Source of the DNA: Actinopolyspora mzabensis
GTDB lineage: Bacteria; Actinomycetota; Actinomycetes; Mycobacteriales; Pseudonocardiaceae
Assembly (NCBI RefSeq): GCF_900101095.1
Contig: NZ_FNFM01000006.1
Location: forward strand, 311,767 to 375,766
Direction: 5' to 3'
DNA length: 64,000 bases
Numbering within the stretch: position 1 is the stretch's first letter; each line of letters starts with the position of its first letter. A program made the position numbers and the translations under genes. The notes beneath the pieces are model-generated. The model saw only the letters and a program-made list of their open reading frames with translations. It did no database searches and was not told where the DNA came from. Positions 62,253 through 64,000 of the stretch are shown here, in pieces.

Positions 62253-62313
62253 TCGGTCGTCCGGTACCAGGACCGCCGTTGACCTCCGGAACGGTCGGTA
62301 AGGTCCGATTCAC

Positions 62314-62934
62314 GTGAATCCCCGGCGGAACAGCGAGGACCGGATTCGGAGTGCGCTGCACGTTCCGGTGCTCACCGCCGCCGCCGTTTCGGTTCCCGCG
62401 GTGTTTCTCACCCGGCTCGACGGTCCGGTGTCGCTGTTCGGCAGCGTGCTCAACTGGGCGTCGATGCTGGTGCTCACCGCCGAGTCGGTGCTGCTGTTCT
62501 GGTTCAGCCGGGACCGACCCCGTTGGTTGCGGGAGCACTGGTGGATGGCACTGGTCACCCTGCTGACCATCCCCGCCGTGGTGTTCGCGTTCGCCCCCGC
62601 CCAGGTGCTGCGGCTGGTCCGAGTGGTCGCCGCTGTCCAGCTCGTGCGGGTGCTTCGTTTGGTGAAGGTCGCCCGGGTGCTGCACCGGCGTGCCCGAGTG
62701 CTGGGCAGGCCGAGGTATGTCCTGCTCGCCGTGGTGCTGCTGGCCGCCGTGGTGCTGCTCGGTGTGGTGTTGGCCGATGAGGCCAGCCCCACCCGACGTG
62801 TGCTGGACGCGATATCGAGTCGCTGGGGTTGGCCTGTGCTGCTCGGTGCCGTCGTGCTGTTCGCCGCGGTGCTCGGTGGGCTCGTCACGTGGCTGCGACG
62901 GCGTCGCCACGATCGGTCGGAGCGCGGCCGGTGA
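62314..62934 (+). CDS. Voltage-sensor-like membrane protein without pore motif
   Basis: 206 residues, five or six helices. The segment VLRLVRVVAAVQLVRVLRLV then KVARVLHRRAR carries Arg/Lys at every third residue, like an S4 voltage sensor, and the two following helices resemble S5/S6, but no TVGYG-type selectivity filter lies between them (only ASPTRRVLDAISSRWGW). A degenerate channel or a stand-alone sensor. GTG 62314 follows TAAGGT (62299-62304) by nine bases. Confidence 0.65.
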   Translation: MNPRRNSEDRIRSALHVPVLTAAAVSVPAVFLTRLDGPVSLFGSVLNWASMLVLTAESVLLFWFSRDRPRWLREHWWMALVTLLTIPAVVFAFAPAQVLRLVRVVAAVQLVRVLRLVKVARVLHRRARVLGRPRYVLLAVVLLAAVVLLGVVLADEASPTRRVLDAISSRWGWPVLLGAVVLFAAVLGGLVTWLRRRRHDRSERGR

Positions 62935-63052
62935 ATCGCCGTCCCACCCGGGAGAGCTTCTCGGTGCGCCGCGGCTCGAGGTCGCGCCAGTAGTGTCCGT
63001 GCCGTTTTGTCCTTCGGCGAGATCGGCAGTGGACGAGTGAACCGCGCCGTGC

Positions 63053-63502
63053 GTGGTGGGCACGTTCCCGCGGGGCGGGAGTACTGCGCTGGATGCCGGG
63101 ATGTACCGGCAGCGGAAACCCTGGTTGATCCTCGGTTGGATCATCCCGGTCGTCGATTTCTGGTTCCCGAAGCAGATACTCACCGACATCCGGCGCGCCA
63201 GCCGTCCCGGCCGCGTGCGCGGAGGTGTGGATTCGAGTGCCGAATACAGGGATGGGCTGCTCTGGGCCTGGTGGCTGTTCTTTCTCGCGATGCTGTGCGC
63301 CGGACGAGTCGAGCGAGTGATCACTCGAGTACATACCGGATTTGGGAGAACCCAGTTCGATCTTTCCGGTCAGGAGGAATCCGCGCTCTACCGCGATCGG
63401 GCTTTGGCGGGCTTTCTCGCCGCTCCCGGCTACGTGGTCACGGCGATACTGGCTGTGCTCGTCGTCCGCCGAATCACCAACTGGCAGTACGAACTGTGTT
63501 AA
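63053..63502 (+). pseudogene. Truncated DUF4328 membrane protein remnant
   Basis: The frame encodes LDAGMYRQRKPWLILGWIIP, FWFPKQILTDIRRASRPG and two helices (LLWAWWLFFLAMLCAG, PGYVVTAILAVLVVRR), the C-terminal half of DUF4328 proteins. The N-terminal helices are missing. WWARSRGAGVL, typical of the segment just before the break, is read in another frame (63054-63086), suggesting a frameshift plus loss of the 5' part. No ribosome site. Confidence 0.5.
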
Positions 63503-64000
63503 GGCCGTTGTGGACAGTCCGATTCGGTGGGTGTGGTCGCCGCCCCCGCTGGGGAGCCTCGTGCGGGCGGCCCCGGTGAACTGTGAGGGTACGACGGTTA
63601 TCCGAATGGTTTTCGGGGTATTTACGGGGGCTGTCCTGCGATTTCGCGAATTAACGGGGGGTGGGTGTGTGGGGTGGTGTGGTGGGGGTTTAGAGTGGTT
63701 GTTGTCAGCACGGCGGGGCCGGGCTGGAAATCACGGGAAATGGTGAGCCTGGGATGTGGTTCCGGGTTTGTTTGGGTGGTTTCTGGTGTTCGGTTCGTGG
63801 TGGTGGCTGGTTGTTTGAAGAACTGCATGTGGTGCCTGGTGCTTGCTGGCTCGGGATCTGGCCTTGGTGGGTTGGGTTTCGGTGTTGGTGGGTGGCCCCC
63901 CGGTGAGTGGGGGGTTGGTTGGGGTGCTACGGTGGATGCAGTCAACAGCAAAGGGCATTCGGGAGATCTGCTGGCTGGTTGTGGTTGGTGGGTGTTTCCG
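63503..64000 (+). other. G/T-rich gene-free end, possible pre-rRNA leader
   Basis: The plus strand is strongly G+T-rich from about 63640 on; minus-strand frames here are compositional artefacts. GGTTGTTTGAAGAACTGCAT (63809-63828) resembles the boxA-like leader of actinobacterial rRNA operons (TTGTTTGAGAACTGCA). TACGGT near 63931 could be a -10. No rRNA lies in the window. A degenerate copy of the dispersed hairpin is at 63639-63656. Confidence 0.4.

Noticed and set aside
63622..63958. Minus-strand frames rich in Pro, Thr, His and Asn at the window end
   Set aside because: Direct result of the G/T-rich plus strand; no ribosome site or domain.

Overview
The window is a piece of the conserved chromosomal core of a high-GC actinobacterium. 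The evidence is the strong GC bias at third codon positions, frequent GTG and some TTG starts, Lsr2, F420-dependent enzymes, an IdeR-type iron box, and a gene order that follows mycobacterial chromosomes from the Rv3661/Rv3660c region (HAD phosphatase, ssd, tad genes, helicase, topA, holB, tRNA-Thr, ppa, dacB, tilS, hpt, ftsH) to Rv3596c (fol and pan operons, coaX, lysS, lsr2, clpC). A Pseudonocardiales or Actinopolyspora/Saccharopolyspora-like host fits, but the genus is inferred. No prophage, IS element or CRISPR array was seen.

Layout. 1-3.9 kb: minus-strand nagZ-namZ-(amiE-like) cluster for stepwise removal of MurNAc from peptidoglycan fragments, behind a clear promoter. 4.4-14.4 kb: membrane-anchored HAD phosphatase, a 6C-type small RNA, then a Tad/Flp pilus locus (ssd, tadA, tadB, tadC, Flp-like pilin, two TadE-like proteins) with two unrecognised small genes inserted, followed by a prim-pol-like protein. 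14.5-31.8 kb: MrfA/SftH-type helicase, proton-pumping pyrophosphatase, topA, holB, an exported anchored protein, tRNA-Thr(CGT), then accessory genes (DUF3224, Nudix, F420-dependent oxidoreductase with a MerR-type promoter, VOC protein, SLATT-like membrane protein, secreted protein). 32-44.4 kb: ppa, a D,D-carboxypeptidase with a very long disordered N-terminus, zincin, tilS-hpt, ftsH and folE-folP-folB-folK. 44.5-54.6 kb: DUF3180, a Pro/Ala-rich membrane protein, PrsW, DUF2520 protein-panC-panD-coaX, lysS, lsr2. 55-59.3 kb: a siderophore ABC importer split around an IdeR/DtxR box. 59.3-64 kb: clpC behind a ClgR-like box, a voltage-sensor-like membrane protein without a pore, a truncated DUF4328 remnant, and a G/T-rich gene-free end resembling a pre-rRNA leader.

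How genes work together. Overlapping stop/start codons tie tadA-tadB-tadC, pilin-tadE-tadE-like, folE-folP-folB-folK, DUF2520-panC and the two permeases plus ATPase into translationally coupled units. Many single genes instead begin 6-9 nt after a TANNNT hexamer, consistent with leaderless mRNAs.

Most notable: the 6C RNA at the site its homologue occupies in mycobacteria; a dispersed family of short GNRA-type hairpins with about 60 bp of shared flank in two copies; a MerR-architecture operator without its regulator; in-frame tandem repeats in ssd, tadB and tadC; a TadZ/Ssd protein lacking both Walker lysines; and the orphan SLATT-like and voltage-sensor-like proteins.
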